Assembly (NCBI RefSeq): GCF_050003625.1
Contig: NC_134397.1
Coordinates: forward strand, 273,042,070-273,106,069
Length of the DNA: 64,000 nt
DNA from: Haematobia irritans
Taxonomy: Eukaryota; Arthropoda; Insecta; Diptera; Muscidae
Direction of reading: 5' to 3'
Of this stretch, positions 1 through 11,044 are shown piece by piece. Every line of letters starts with the position of its first letter. Position 1 is the first letter of the stretch. The notes beneath the pieces were generated by a model. That model ran no database searches. It had not been told where the DNA came from and saw nothing but the letters and a program-made list of their open reading frames with translations. A program made the translations under genes and the position numbers.

Positions 1-169
1 ACAAGAACAATTTATGCGGTAAAATTTAGTATATGCTGCAAAGCCTGTTGAACAGATTTTATTAAGTTTTCTTTTTATTTTACCCATTTTTGTTGTCTTA
101 AGGTGTGTTTTACTAAGAGCTTCCTGGTTTTACGAAGCCCGCCTAAAGGCGGGATTGGGCATTAGAGGG
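1..169 (-). mobile_element. piggyBac-like MITE, truncated by window edge
   Basis: This is the terminal part of a short non-coding element that ends GCATTAGAGGG and is followed at once by TTAA (170-173). It matches the reverse complement of the complete copy at 4532-4763 over most of its length, for example the shared stretch around GTTGTCTTAAGGTGTGTTTT. TTAA target sites and CCC/GGG termini are typical of piggyBac-superfamily elements. The other end lies outside the window. There is no coding capacity. Superfamily assignment is inference from termini and target site. Confidence 0.7.
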
Positions 170-231
170 TTAAAATATTCATCGCGCCAAAAAAATGGAA
201 TTAAATCATGGCATAAACTAACTCAACAACA

Positions 232-566
232 GGGAGCCACAGTGGTGCAATGGTTAGCATGTCCGCCTTGCATACACAAGGTCGTGGGTTCGATTCCTGT
301 TTCGACCGAACACCAAAAGTTTTTCAGCGGTGGATTATCCCACCTCAGTAATGCTGGTGACATTTCCGAGGGTTTCAAAGCTTCTCTAAGTGGTTTCACT
401 GCAATGTGGGACGCCGTTCGGACTCGGCTATAAAAAGGAGGTCCCTTGTCATTGAGCTTAACTTGGAATCGGGCAGTACTCAGTGATAAGAGAGAAGTTT
501 ACCAATGTGGTATCACAATGGACTGAATAGTCTAAGGGAGCCTGATACATCGGGCTGCCACCTAAC
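232..566 (+). mobile_element. tRNA-derived SINE, full-length copy
   Basis: A Pol III-type head carries an A-box-like GTGGTGCAATGGTTAGCATG and a B box GTGGGTTCGATTCCTG. The body contains TATAAAAAGGAGGTCCC, and the 3' end is CCTAA pentamers. A 14-bp target-site duplication (CTAACTCAACAACA at 218-231 and 567-580) brackets it, so this is a genuine retrotransposition event and not a tRNA gene. The same family recurs at 16552, 21743, 29670 and 54217, with fragments at 4165, 43240, 54638 and 63557. The 92-codon ORF across it is a by-product of the repeat. Confidence 0.92.
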
Positions 567-580
567 CTAACTCAACAACA

Positions 581-1280
581 ATGCATCGATGAACTTAATT
601 TAATTTTTGACGATAAAGGTCACTTCAAGACGAATCTCGGGAAGGTCGTCTAAAAACAGTTGTTGTTCCGGAAATCATGTGGCAAGATCGACATATGACC
701 AATCGTTAGAGTGAGACAATATTGCATGAACATTTGATCGTCAAATAAATTTGTTCGCGTTAGTCCCCTCAATTTGTCTATCACTCAAAAAAATCCCCTG
801 TCGATAGACATGTTCAATTTGTCTATAGCTCAAAAATTTTTGAATTTCCTTTTTGAATTGAGTTCCTTTTTGAATTGAGTCCTGTCTTGGCACCGAATGA
901 CCTTTTTTTTATTCCCGTACTTAAAAATAAAATGAGATGTCTACTTTTGCGATACCTGAACAAGCTCTTGATGGGTTCAGAATGCATGCTCTGGAAATAC
1001 CTCAATCAACGTGGCAAAATTGCTTGACAATTGATTCAAACGCATTCAAATAGATCTTAATGGGGTATATCTTAAAAAACCATAAAGTAAATTCCAATGA
1101 TTAATATTTGTTTTTATTCTCTAATCCCGAAATATAAAAGGCAGTACTCGTAATTATGAACCGATATGAACATACTTGCACATGGTAATTAGAACACCAA
1201 ATTTCAAGTGTACCGGATGAACTGAACAAGTTGTCCCAACTTGATTAAGCGAAGTACTCCTACTTCGCCAAATTTAAAAT
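581..1280. other. Low-copy AT-rich DNA, no gene seen
   Basis: No supported gene is present. A small tandem duplication occurs at about 835-885, where a TTTTTGAATTGAGT unit is repeated, and a related GTCTAT-CTCAAAAA motif recurs at 775-835. The short ORFs here have no recognisable domain. Confidence 0.6.
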
Positions 1281-1321
1281 CTCTCTCTTTCTCTATCTCT
1301 CTCTCACTCTCTCTCTCTCAA
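1281..1321. repeat. (CT)n microsatellite
   Basis: A CT-rich tract of CTCTCT repeats with TT, TAT and CA interruptions. An (AC)n run at about 1471-1484 and another at 1622-1640 follow within 400 bp. Confidence 0.9.
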
Positions 1322-2809
1322 GTCTCATAATTTTTTCTTAAATTTTAATTTTAAACTTAAATGTTTTATCCTTGCCAACTTTGGCAAGAGTCATCTAAAA
1401 TAGTTACATATTTACCAAACAGCATAATGTCAAGGACATACAATGCTGAGGACAGCAAAACGTTAATTAGCACACACACACACTTGCACATACAAGCAAT
1501 GATTTTGAAATAGCGCTGAAATAGCAAAACTACTAAATGAGCAAAAATATTAATTACACACCAAAAGAGCTGTCATTTCCTTTTGAAAGGCTATGTGGAG
1601 TAAAGCAAAGCATACCGAACACACACATACACACACACTAACACACCAGCCACATTGTGGTCTTCAATGACAATATATTAGTCACTGTTTTTTGGTTGGA
1701 CATTAATTTGTTCTCATGCCTAGGTATTTTGCTAGTGGTTTCCCCGAATGGGACATTTCATGCTACGACGGCCAATGAGAAAGCAAACATGGTTTTAATG
1801 AAAAATTTCAAGGATGTCTCGCAACATACAGTCTTTGGGGAGACATTAAAAATTGTTCTCCGAAACTGCAAGAAAGTCAACAAACAAACATTTCTGCAAT
1901 TGAAGGAAAATTGTCTTCTACGAAAAAAAAAAAACGAAAAATTTCACATTTCCTTGACATTATAAAATCTGCAGCCACAAAAAGTGTTCTCACTTGATCT
2001 CATAGCAAAATTTGTTTAAATGCCAACATATGGTGCCATACCAAAGTTAAAATATTTTCAAAGTTTTAGTTATTCAACTCTGAAGTGCTGAAGAATTTTA
2101 AGTTTGGAAGATAATGCCAAATCACCTCAGGTAAAATGTAACCCAGCAACAGTTCACTCACAATCGAACACACACACACATTTTTAAGAGAACTACTAAG
2201 TAATCTCAAAGTACACAAAATGGGATGAATTTTCTCTAAGAAAAATATCCCAGAGAAAATTCAAAGGTATTGCACTGCATGGAATTTAAGGTGAAAAGTT
2301 TGGAGACTGCCAACAGGAAGGGGTTAACACACAAGCCGATCCAAAGATTTTGTAAAACATGAAGCATGAGCATGAGACAACAGAAACTAGAATTTGCTGA
2401 AAAGAGATTCTTAAGCTCCCTGAATGACAGATAAGATGAATGACTCGCCTTGAAAATGCGGGACCATTGCAGTAGGAGTAGAATGAGCTGTAACTGAGGG
2501 AGCTTTTTGATCTGCAAAAAAACCGCCTTAAAGAAAGCACGTATAAGAATGGTTATTATTTAGAGTTTTTATGTTTACGTAAGCCACTTGTTTGACAAAT
2601 AATGCAGCAATTCATGGAGGACAAAACAAAAATCTCTTACAAGGATAAAGACTGTGTACGTATGTCGGGTAATGAGTAATCCAGCAAACATTTTGAAAAG
2701 TATAAGACGTAGACAACAATTGGTAAAGTAAGAGACATACAGTGGTGCAGTGTATAACAGGGTCATAATTTTAATACCAATTTCGGTCGAACAGAATAAA
2801 GTTTTTAGC
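1322..2809. other. Low-copy DNA, no gene seen
   Basis: Contains short (CA)n tracts (1471-1484, 1622-1640, 2169-2181). ORFs of up to about 100 codons occur on both strands, but none has a recognisable motif and they overlap each other. Nothing else is supported. Confidence 0.6.
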
Positions 2810-2960
2810 TATACTAAAAAAGTATTATCTTGAGCACAACGATTTATTGTCCTTTAAATACGAATGCTAGTTTTGCTTAACATAGAAAACGCATTTCTCT
2901 GATTTTTTTTCCTTAAGCAAAAATTTATAAACGGAGTTGTATTTATTATTATAGTTGTTC
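2810..2960 (+). repeat. Fragment of CACTGAAAAAAA MITE family (D)
   Basis: Internal sequence matches the D-family elements at 3412 and 16049: a segment with AATACGAATGC, then TTTTGCTTA, then ACGCATTTCTCT, followed by CTTAAGCAAAAA. It lacks the CACTG terminus, so it is a truncated, diverged copy. Confidence 0.5.
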
Positions 2961-3031
2961 AACTGGGCTCTTTGGTCAGATGGTCTTTTTATGAATTAAA
3001 TAAAACTAATTTATTTCATATTTTACTCAAC

Positions 3032-3060
3032 GTTTCGTTGGTTCTTTCCAACTTCATCAG
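3032..3060 (-). ncRNA. Hammerhead-ribozyme-like core motif (partial)
   Basis: Read on the minus strand, this stretch gives CTGATGA, one extra A, a perfect 5-bp stem GTTGG/CCAAC around a 6-nt loop, then GAAAC. CUGAUGA-stem II-GAAAC is the conserved core of hammerhead ribozymes, which are known in Penelope-like elements and small retroelements. The extra A before stem II is atypical. I could not identify a convincing stem III or cleavage site downstream, so function is doubtful. It may be a decayed element end. Confidence 0.3.
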
Positions 3061-3411
3061 GAGTGTTTATTGAAAATCCTAGAGACAAAATTGCACAATT
3101 TTTACATTCTTCTATGATGTGTATAATAAGCTCTACTTACAATTAGTTTTACGTTTTTTTATTAATTAATATAAAACTGGACATCACGACACACATTTTA
3201 ATAATAATTAATAATAATAAGTAAAATTATTGCAGCGAAACCCCTTATACTAATATCACAGAACTGAACACTTTAAACTATTGCAACTGAATAATGTAGC
3301 TTTGTATTGTCTTTATCCTCCTTTGTGTTAATGCAAGTTTTTATTCTCTCTTGTATACGTAGGCTCTCTAGTGTATATCTTTTATTTTCGATCTTCTCTT
3401 TGTATTTAGTT

Positions 3412-4064
3412 CACTGAAAAAAAATATTGTCGTGAGGTCAAAGATTTCATGTCTTTAAAATACGAATGCAAATTTTGCTTAGCATAGAAGACGCATTTCT
3501 CTAGTATAAAGTTTTTTTCCTTGACCAATGGTCGATAAACTTTTCAATGAAGTCGTATTGTCCTTATAATTAAGTGATTTGATTTAAAAATGGATATCAT
3601 AACATGAAAGAAAAAATGTTTGGGCTAAGGTCAACTTGACTTTAATAATTTAGAAACAATCTTTAAATTTAATGAAATTGTCTTTAAATTTGTTGTCTTT
3701 TTTGCATCTTGACTACAAAGCAAAAAATCGTTCAAATATAGGACATGTTTTTCAACACTTTATTTTAAAGACGTTTTTTACCTGAAACACAGCATAACTT
3801 CTACTAGAAGTCGAGTCTTAATTTGAAAAATAAAGTCGTCGTTAACTTTTTTTTTAAAGGACTTTGATAGTATATGAAGAAAAAAAGCTGAAAAAGCGAA
3901 AAATTAAAATTTGCTTCCTAGAAGCAAGTACACAAAACCCGATTTTAAAAGAGAATTGTGTCTTAAAAGTATCCTTATTGTATTCCCCGCTTCTTTGGCT
4001 TGGAATCAATGCCAAACTTTTTAAAGTAAAGACAAAATGGAACCGGGTATGCTTTTTTTCAGTG
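3412..4064 (+). mobile_element. MITE family D (CACTGAAAAAAA termini)
   Basis: It starts CACTGAAAAAAA and ends TTTTTTTCAGTG, an inverted terminal repeat. Internal sequence is collinear with the copy at 16049-17030. It holds the empty site for the SINE inserted in that copy (AAGTACACA at 3926-3934). Flanks give only a 2-bp direct repeat (TT), which is too short to fix the superfamily. ORFs inside are AT-rich noise. Confidence 0.75.
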
Positions 4065-4164
4065 TTGAAAGTTCGACTTGTAGTGCCGGCTCTTCAGTCG
4101 AGCTAGCCATGTCCGTCTGTCTGTGAACATATTTTTGTAATCAAAATCTAGGTCGAAATTGGGA

Positions 4165-4225
4165 ACCACCGTGGTGCAATGGTTAGCATGCCCGCCTTAC
4201 ATACACAAGGTCGTGGGTTCGATTC
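4165..4225 (+). mobile_element. SINE head fragment (tRNA-like part only)
   Basis: Contains CCACCGTGGTGCAATGGTTAG through GTGGGTTCGATTC, then switches abruptly to the 3' part of a D-family MITE (GGAATCAATACCAAAA). Only the Pol III promoter portion remains; body and tail are missing. This suggests a rearranged or 3'-truncated insertion. Confidence 0.75.
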
Positions 4226-4294
4226 GGAATCAATACCAAAAATTTTAAAGTTAAGACAAAATCTTTGGAACCTGACATGCTTTTTTTTAGTGTA
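4226..4294 (+). repeat. 3' end fragment of MITE family D
   Basis: Matches the right end of the D elements at 3412 and 16049: GGAATCAATACCAAAA, then GACAAAATCTTTGGAACC, ending in TTTTTTTTAGTG. It lies directly behind the SINE head fragment. Confidence 0.6.
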
Positions 4295-4531
4295 TATTTA
4301 CCCTAATTTGTCTTAAATTTTGGACAGAATCGGCCCATATTGAGATAAAGCCCTCATATGGTCTACCAATTTGGGCAAATATGGCCAAAATACCCATATT
4401 TATCTTGTGAAATCGCCATTGCTTAGTCCGAAACTTGTGAAAATTCCTCAAATTTTCCTACACCTCTATTACATATCTACCGGCCAATAAATCATAAAAG
4501 CATTTTGCAAAATTGCATAGAAATGGATTAA

Positions 4532-4763
4532 CCCTCTAATGTCCAAGCCAGCCTTTGATTTAATAAGGAAGCTTTTGGTAAAACACACCTTAAGACAACA
4601 AAAAAGAGCAAAATAAACAGCAAACTTATTTGAAACTATTCAAGAAGCTTTGCAGCATATGCTGAATTTTACCGTATAAACTTTTCTTGCTTAGGTCTCT
4701 TGCTTTTGTGTCGTTAACATTGAAAATTGAATCAGCTGGCAAAAAAATTGAGGCATTAGAGGG
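4532..4763 (+). mobile_element. piggyBac-like MITE, complete
   Basis: A 232-bp element flanked on both sides by TTAA (4528-4531 and 4764-4767). Termini are CCCTCTAATG and CATTAGAGGG. The flanking DNA belongs to an older Helentron-like element, so the insertion is clear. There is no ORF, so it would need a piggyBac-type transposase supplied in trans. A second, inverted copy is cut by the window start. Confidence 0.82.
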
Positions 4764-5072
4764 TTAAGACTTAAATAATTCCCATATTTATACCATGCGC
4801 CACACTCTGAAACTTTGTGGTCCGATCCAGGAACATACGTCAATTTAAGTCTAGAGATTTCTCAGAAGTCTACACAATGTTGTCCACATTGGTTCAGATT
4901 TAAATATATTTACCTTTGTACATGGCACCTAACATAGTTAAAGGATTGAGATGGAAAATGTAAATCTATAATGTGGTGCGGGGTATAATATAGTCGGTTC
5001 CGCCCGAATTTAGAATATCCTTACTTGTTTTTGGAATGATAAAGTTTTAAAATAAGCTTTAACACTTTACCA

Positions 5073-5362
5073 ACACAGAAAAAAATTTCACGAAATTTTT
5101 TCCAATTAAAATTTTAATTGAGTTTTAAAAAATATTCAATTAAAAATTTAATTGAATCAACAAATTTTTTAATTGAAACAAAAATCAATCACAAAAATTA
5201 ATAGTATCAATTAATTTTTTAATTGGATCAATTAATTTTTTAATTGACCTTCAATTAATTTTTTAATTGATACTATCATTTCTGTGATTGAAGACAATTC
5301 AATTAAAAAATTAATTGGATCAATTAATTTCGTGATTGAATCAGAAAAAATTTTTTTTGTGT
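5073..5362. mobile_element. AT-rich foldback MITE (AATTAA-type), copy 1
   Basis: About 290 bp with termini ACACAGAAAAAAATTT and AAATTTTTTTTGTGTG. The interior is made of alternating inverted ATTAATTTTTTAATTG motifs, so most of it can fold on itself. Near-identical in layout to 55307-55597; an expanded relative lies at 35512-36054. The other copies are flanked by TA, pointing to a Tc1/mariner-type origin (inference). Confidence 0.75.
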
Positions 5363-6490
5363 GAACCAAGTTTTGACAAGATTTGATAAAAATATAATCT
5401 ACTTTATATATATTTTTGTAACTTTAATTTAGAGTTTTGACTGAAAAGGCCACCTAAACACATGTAATATAATCATAGGGCTGTACAATGCCGAATTATT
5501 TGGCCGATATGATATAAAATTGAATAAAAAAGGTCACAGTTTCTCGTAAAAAATCTCTTACCGAATAAAAAGGTGAAACGTGCCAAATCGTGTAGACTGC
5601 AAAACGGTTCGACAGAAGATCATTTCCGACTCCAAATTTTCTACTTACAGCCAAGCTATCAACTCACTATTAAAAGAAATTCAATGCGTTCACAAAACCC
5701 ACTGTGAATTAAACCCTAACCTCACGAAAAAAAGAGATATTTGTTAGAAGACTTCTTTTGGTAAAAAAGAAAATAACAATTTCGAGCTTTTAAGGTCAGT
5801 CTCAAACAAAATATATTTGTCTGTGGAACTAGAACCCAAAATGTTTTGCTGTTTATAAAATCCATTTAAGCTCATACATCATTACAAGAGATAAGATTTA
5901 CAGAATAAACATGAAGAAGAAAAAACATATGCTTAAGAATTCAGCCTACATGCATACATGGATATTACCATATATAAGGGTAAGTACAAACAAAATGTAC
6001 ATATATCAAATCCAAATAAGTATGTATAATTTAAAATAATTCAAAAATTAGGATACCCTCCACCAAAAACAATGGAAGATGAAGATGGGAAAATGGCAGC
6101 AGAGGGTATCAAACCATTGACGGCGTTCGATGCAAACGTGTCGTTTATGATTTTTTGTTCCACAAATTAAACTAAGAATAAAAAGAAATTTATATCAGGG
6201 AATGACGTAGAACAATCGGTCAAAAGTTTCTCATTATTATTTACACAAAATTTAACATCATTTGTGAATTTTTAACAAAAAATATTGCAAATTAAAAATG
6301 AACGAACGTGTATGTATCGAACACCGTAAATGCAACTTTTGGTATGACGTCGCCCATTTTCCAATCTTCCTTTTCTATTGTTTTTGCCCTCCACTATGGA
6401 TTGTATACAAAGTTCTACTAAAGACTGAATTCACACACAAACGAATTACTTGGGCTGTGATGGGAAGCTATTTTATACATTGTCTTTTTT
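5363..6490. other. Low-copy AT-rich DNA, no gene seen
   Basis: No recognisable repeat or gene over about 1.1 kb. An ORF of 75 codons at 6298 ends inside the next repeat element and has no known motif. Confidence 0.5.
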
Positions 6491-6631
6491 TATACCCTTC
6501 ACCACTACTGTGGTACAGGGTATAATAAGTTTGTGCATTTGTATGTAACGCCAAGAAGGAAAAGTCTGAGACCCATCGTTTAGTATACCGATCGTCTTAG
6601 AATTAAATTCTGAGTCGATTTAGCGATGTCC

Positions 6632-6665
<34 letters not shown>

Positions 6666-7855
6666 TGATGTATTTTTGTGTGCAAAGTACAGCTCGCAGT
6701 TTTAGTCCGATTGTCCTAAAATTTGGTATAAGGTCCTGTTTCGGCTCAAAGACGATCCCTATTGATTTTGGAAAAAATCGGTTCAGATTTAGATATAGCA
6801 GCCATATATATTTTTCACTGATCTGGTCATAATTGGCGTGTATATCAACCGATCTTCCTCAAATTCCGTACATCCGAATATTTTATGGGTCTCAAAAAAC
6901 TTGCAAAATATCAGCCAAATCGGTTCAGATTTAGATATAGCTCCCATATATAGCTTTCGCCCGATTTACACTCAAATGACCACAGAGGCCAATTTTTAAT
7001 TCCGATTTAGTTGAAATTTTGCACAGGGAGTAGAATTAGCATTGTAGCTATGCGTGCCAAATTTGGTTGAAATCGGTTCAGATTTAGATATAGCTCCCAT
7101 ATATAGCTTTCGCCCGATTTACAATCAAATGACCACAGAGGCCAATTTTTAACTCCGATTTAGTTGAAGTTTTGCACAGGGAGTAGAATTAGCATTGTAA
7201 CTATGCATGCCAAATTTGATTAAAATCGGTTCAGATTTAGATATATCTCCCATATATAGCTTACGCCCGATTTACACTCATATGATCACAGAGGCCAATT
7301 TTTAACTCCGATTTACTTGAAATTTTGCACAGAGAGTAGATTTAGCATTATAGCTATGCGTGCCAAATTTGGTTGAAATCGGTTCAGATTTAGGTATAGC
7401 TCCCATATATATGTTTTTCTGATTTCGACAAAAATGGTGAAAATACCAACATTTTCCTAGTAAAATCGCCACTGCTTAATCGAAAAGCTATAAAAATTAC
7501 TCTAATTTTCCTAAAACTAATACATATATATCGAGCGATAAATCATAAATAAACTTTTGCCAAGTTTCCTTAAAATTGCTTCAGATTTAAATGTTTCCCA
7601 TATTTTTTTACTAATATTGTGTTCCACCCTAGTGCATTAGCCGACTTAAATTTTGAGTCTATAGATTTTGTAGAAGTCTATCAAATTCTGTCCAGATCGA
7701 TTGATATTTAAATGTATGTATTTGGGACAAACCTTTATATATAGCCCCCAACACATTAGACGGACGCGATATGGTATCGAAAATTTTGATCTACAAAGTG
7801 GTGCAGGGTATAATATAGTCGGCCCCGCCCGACTTTTGACTTTCCTTACTTGTTT
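6491..7855 (+). mobile_element. C-type Helentron-like element (DINE/HINE), full-length
   Basis: The head is TATACCCTTCACCACTACTG, closing with GGGTATAATAAG, followed by a GTCTG microsatellite at 6630-6664. A 153-bp tandem array follows (GATTTAGATATAGCTCCC-type motif at 6928, 7081, 7234 and 7387). The tail is GTGCAGGGTATAATATAGTC, a GTCGG/CCGAC hairpin, and CCTTACTTGTTTT. Head and tail share complementary TATACCCT/AGGGTATA. This architecture matches non-autonomous Helentrons such as DINE-1. No Rep or helicase is present. Confidence 0.85.
6630..6664 (+). repeat. (GTCT)n microsatellite inside C-type element
   Basis: A run of GTCTG repeats follows the element head. It corresponds to the GTCCGTC microsatellite seen at the same place in the A and B families. 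Confidence 0.9.
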
Positions 7856-7875
7856 TAATTCTAAGTTAGTTCATA

Positions 7876-8470
7876 CACTGAAAAAACAAATATTATAGTG
7901 ATGCTAAAGTTTTCTTATCCGTAAAATATGAATGCGAATACGCATTTCTCTTATGTTACATAAAGTCATTTTCTTTGTCATCGGAAGCTTTTCAATGAAG
8001 TCATTATGAGCTTATAGTTAAGTGGTTAGGCTTAAAAATGAGTTTCTTTATATAAAAGAACATTTTATGGGCCTAATGTTAACTTGGCTTAAATAATTCT
8101 GAAAAGTTGTTCAAATCCAATGAAATTGTGTTTAAATTTGTTAACTTTTTGTTGCCTGACTACAAAACTAAAAACCTTTAAAAAATAGGAGATGTTTCGT
8201 AAAATTTTATTTCAGGTTGTCGTTTACCCGTCTTTGAAAGACTTTGATAACACAGGAGAAACAAATAAATTCATATTTCTCTCCTACACTGAAAAAAATA
8301 TTGTCGTGTAAGGCCAAAGAATTCATGTCCTTAAAATACGAATGCGAGTTTTTTCTTAGAATAGAAGACGCATTTCTCTGATATGAAGTTTTTTGTCTTG
8401 TCCAAAATTCTACAAAACTCAAATTTAGAAGAGAATTATATCTTGAATCCATTAGGCTCAAGAAGTTCAA
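7876..8470 (+). mobile_element. Two tandem partial copies of MITE family D
   Basis: CACTGAAAAAA starts occur at 7876 and again at 8287, each preceded by TA. Each is followed by the D-family interior (AATACGAATGCGA, ACGCATTTCTCT). Neither copy retains the right-hand TTTTTTTCAGTG end: the first is cut off by the second, and the second fades at about 8470. Confidence 0.6.
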
Positions 8471-8477
8471 TATGGTG

Positions 8478-8775
8478 ATCGGTTTATATGAGGCTACCTC
8501 TAATTATGGACTGATATAGAAAGCTTTTTTAACATTTCTTAGTGAGCATATACTGACATAACAACCGGATTTAATGAAATTTTTTCTTACATCAGGCTCC
8601 AGAACTTAAATCTAGGGATCTATTGTGGCTGTACCTAAAAGTTGTCAGTTAAGGCCCATTTCCAAAACCATCGCGCCTACGTCAATAACAACTACTTGTG
8701 TAAAGTCGTTTCAAATCGATAACTTTTTTCGTTTGGATGTTAGCGTGATTTCAGCCGTCCGTCCGGCTTTAAGAA
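8478..8775 (-). mobile_element. Decayed A-type Helentron-like fragment
   Basis: Shows degraded A-unit motifs (GGACTGATAT, CAACCGGAT, GGCTCC) and the region next to the head: CCCATTT, CAATAACAACTACTTGTG, GATAAC, then GTTAGCGTGATTTCA and CCGTCCGTCC. The head itself is missing. Matches the order in the 13512-14848 element on the same strand. Confidence 0.6.
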
Positions 8776-11040
8776 AATGCAAATTTTCATTAATATTACG
8801 AAATATTTTGTTATTAAATAGAATAAATACATTACATTGTAATTATGACATTGCTTCTCCGGCTCAATTTAAATAACAAAGATCGTAACAAAATTTAGTA
8901 TATTTTACCAGTATACAATATATCGAGAAAGAGAGAGAGAGCACAATTAATAGCGCTTTTTGTTTCCCTGTTTTACATTACCCACAACGACATGAATTTT
9001 TAGATTGAGTTTTGAAAATAAATTCTAATCGCGAATATACAATATCTATATCCCTAATATTCATTGTGACTACATAGCTAATGTACATACATACATATGT
9101 AGTAAAGATCTCTTATATATGGATATAATTTCATGTTCTTATGCTTGCTTAAATATACCATTCGTTTTTTTTTTTTTGCTATGACTGTACGGGGTCATGT
9201 GATGTTGTTTTGTTACTCTGCCATACAAAGCTCTGCCAAAACAATTCACTCTTTTAGAATTTTTCTGCAACTAAAATAAAATCCCCAAGAATGATGAAGG
9301 ACATTTCTTAACGGCAATCTTCTGCTGTCGATGTTGTCATGCTGTCTGGGATGTCGGATGTCTTCCTTTATGCTTTCATTCATTCCGTCGCTCATACAAC
9401 GCCCTCCATTCATGTATGTACGTTGAGTAAGTGTGAGAGGTTTATTCGCCTAATATGGAACAGCCTCCATTCATGTTAGCATCTTCGACCCTACTGAAAG
9501 TGGTTTGTGTTTACATGAACTCCTTAAAAACAACAACAAGATATGACACCAAAATAATATGAAAGCGATGAGAACAAAAAAAAAACAACAGCAATCTTAA
9601 AGGAACATAACCGAAGAAGGCAAACGAACAAACATACAACCACCCCCAACAGTGAATCAAAAGGAGAACGAGAACATTTACAAACTATTATTCGGAACAC
9701 GTACACGTACAGAATGGGGCGCTGCAAAAGCCACCTCGACAATGACGGCGGCGATGTGAGCTAAAATAGCACTAGCTAAATCACTACAACAAACAGCTAC
9801 GAGTACCTAAAGCATGTTGTTGTTATTCTTAAAACAAAAACTCCCACTCTAAGCGTAAATAATAGAGCAGAAGAATAAGAAAGCAAAGAACGTAACATCA
9901 AAAACAAAGAGCAAACAAAAAAAACAAATAGAACAGTGTCCTCTTTCTCACATTCAAACACTACAGTGTTTGATTATGTGTGTCTGTGACTCTGTGTAGT
10001 TTTTTGTGTGTGTTGCAAAATGAAGCTAAAACACTTAACAGCAATTGTATGATTATTGTTGTTAAAAACAAAATGTATCCAATTATTCATACAAACGCCA
10101 CACACTGGTACACACTTGAATAACATAAACATCGCAGTACAATACACCAACTCCCCCACTCAACATCTCTGGCTGTTAGTCGTTGACTTTTTTTGTTGGT
10201 TTTCTTCATTCAGTCATTGCCACCCAGCACCATTTGAGCATAGTAATAGAAACAAAACACTCACCCACACAAAGGCACACAGTAAAGCCAAAAACAAGAG
10301 AACACCACGAGTGTAGAAAACAGAACTCTTGGCCTCTCGGTAAACAAAAGTACCATCGACTACTGTTTATTAAGAGTTTGGCTCGTTGAAAGTTCGGTTA
10401 AGATTTGTGAAAGAGAAGTGTAGAAGCAATGAAAACACAATGAAATGTAAAGGAATTAAGGTTGTTGGTAGCACCAACATCAACTGAATAAATTACAACA
10501 ACATTCAACATAAGTGTCATGATACTCAATCACATTACAAGACAAACAATTATGATATGGGGTGAAAAGATTTTCTGAGTTAACACCACGGTAAATGAAC
10601 ATTTATGGCGGGGGAAATGGCTACACGTGGGTCACAGCACAAGAGACATCAATAATCTAACATTTGTCAATGTGTCAAATATATGCGCATATAAATATGG
10701 TTATTTTTTGATTGTGCTCAAAATGTGTCACATCATTTATGATTTCTTATTCCTTCAACGAACGTATAGAACATGGGTTAACGTACATATATTTAGGAGC
10801 CTACGTCCACCCAAATGTTTTTGAACTAGTTGTAGTAGGGTAATATAAATTCAGTTATCAGCTGAAATAGAGAAGAAAACTACCGATTTCATTATGCGCG
10901 AAGAAGAATCTAAGAATGGGAATACACACGTGACCATATTTTAACCTTGTGGACATTTTAATATTGAATTTAATTTGAGTAGAATATGAGAAGAGTAGAA
11001 TTGCGAGAAGTTCAACACTGTGTTATCATTATAGACTGAA
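8776..11040. other. Low-copy AAC/CA-rich DNA, no gene supported
   Basis: About 2.2 kb with no mobile element recognised. From 9520 to 10560 it is rich in CAA, ACA and CAC, like untranslated leaders or introns of fly developmental genes. ORFs up to 86 codons overlap on both strands and none has a recognisable domain. I cannot tell UTR, intron and intergenic DNA apart from sequence alone. Confidence 0.5.
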
Positions 11041-11044
11041 ATTG

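Larger units (their letters stand above)
4105..5031 (+). mobile_element. Old B/C-type Helentron-like element (DINE/HINE), rearranged
   Basis: The left part has a GTCCGTCTGTCTGTG remnant and TCTAGGTCG, as in the B family. A SINE head fragment (4165-4225) and a D-MITE end (4226-4294) interrupt it. The right part matches the B/C tail region (AAATCGCCATTGCTTAGTC, then GGGTATAATATAGTCGG) and ends in CCTTACTTGTTTTT at about 5031. A piggyBac-like MITE is inserted at 4532. There is no coding capacity. Confidence 0.65.

Noticed and set aside
241..320. Functional tRNA genes at the SINE heads
   Set aside because: A and B boxes are present but cloverleaf pairing is incomplete. Target-site duplications and shared bodies show these are SINEs.
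6626..6832. 68-codon ORF starting with a repeated SVCL motif
   Set aside because: The repeat comes from the GTCTG microsatellite in the head of a C-type Helentron-like element.
10056..10389. Overlapping ORFs in CA-rich DNA as a small secreted protein
   Set aside because: Both strands are open because of CA/AAC repeats; no signal peptide or conserved motif is seen.
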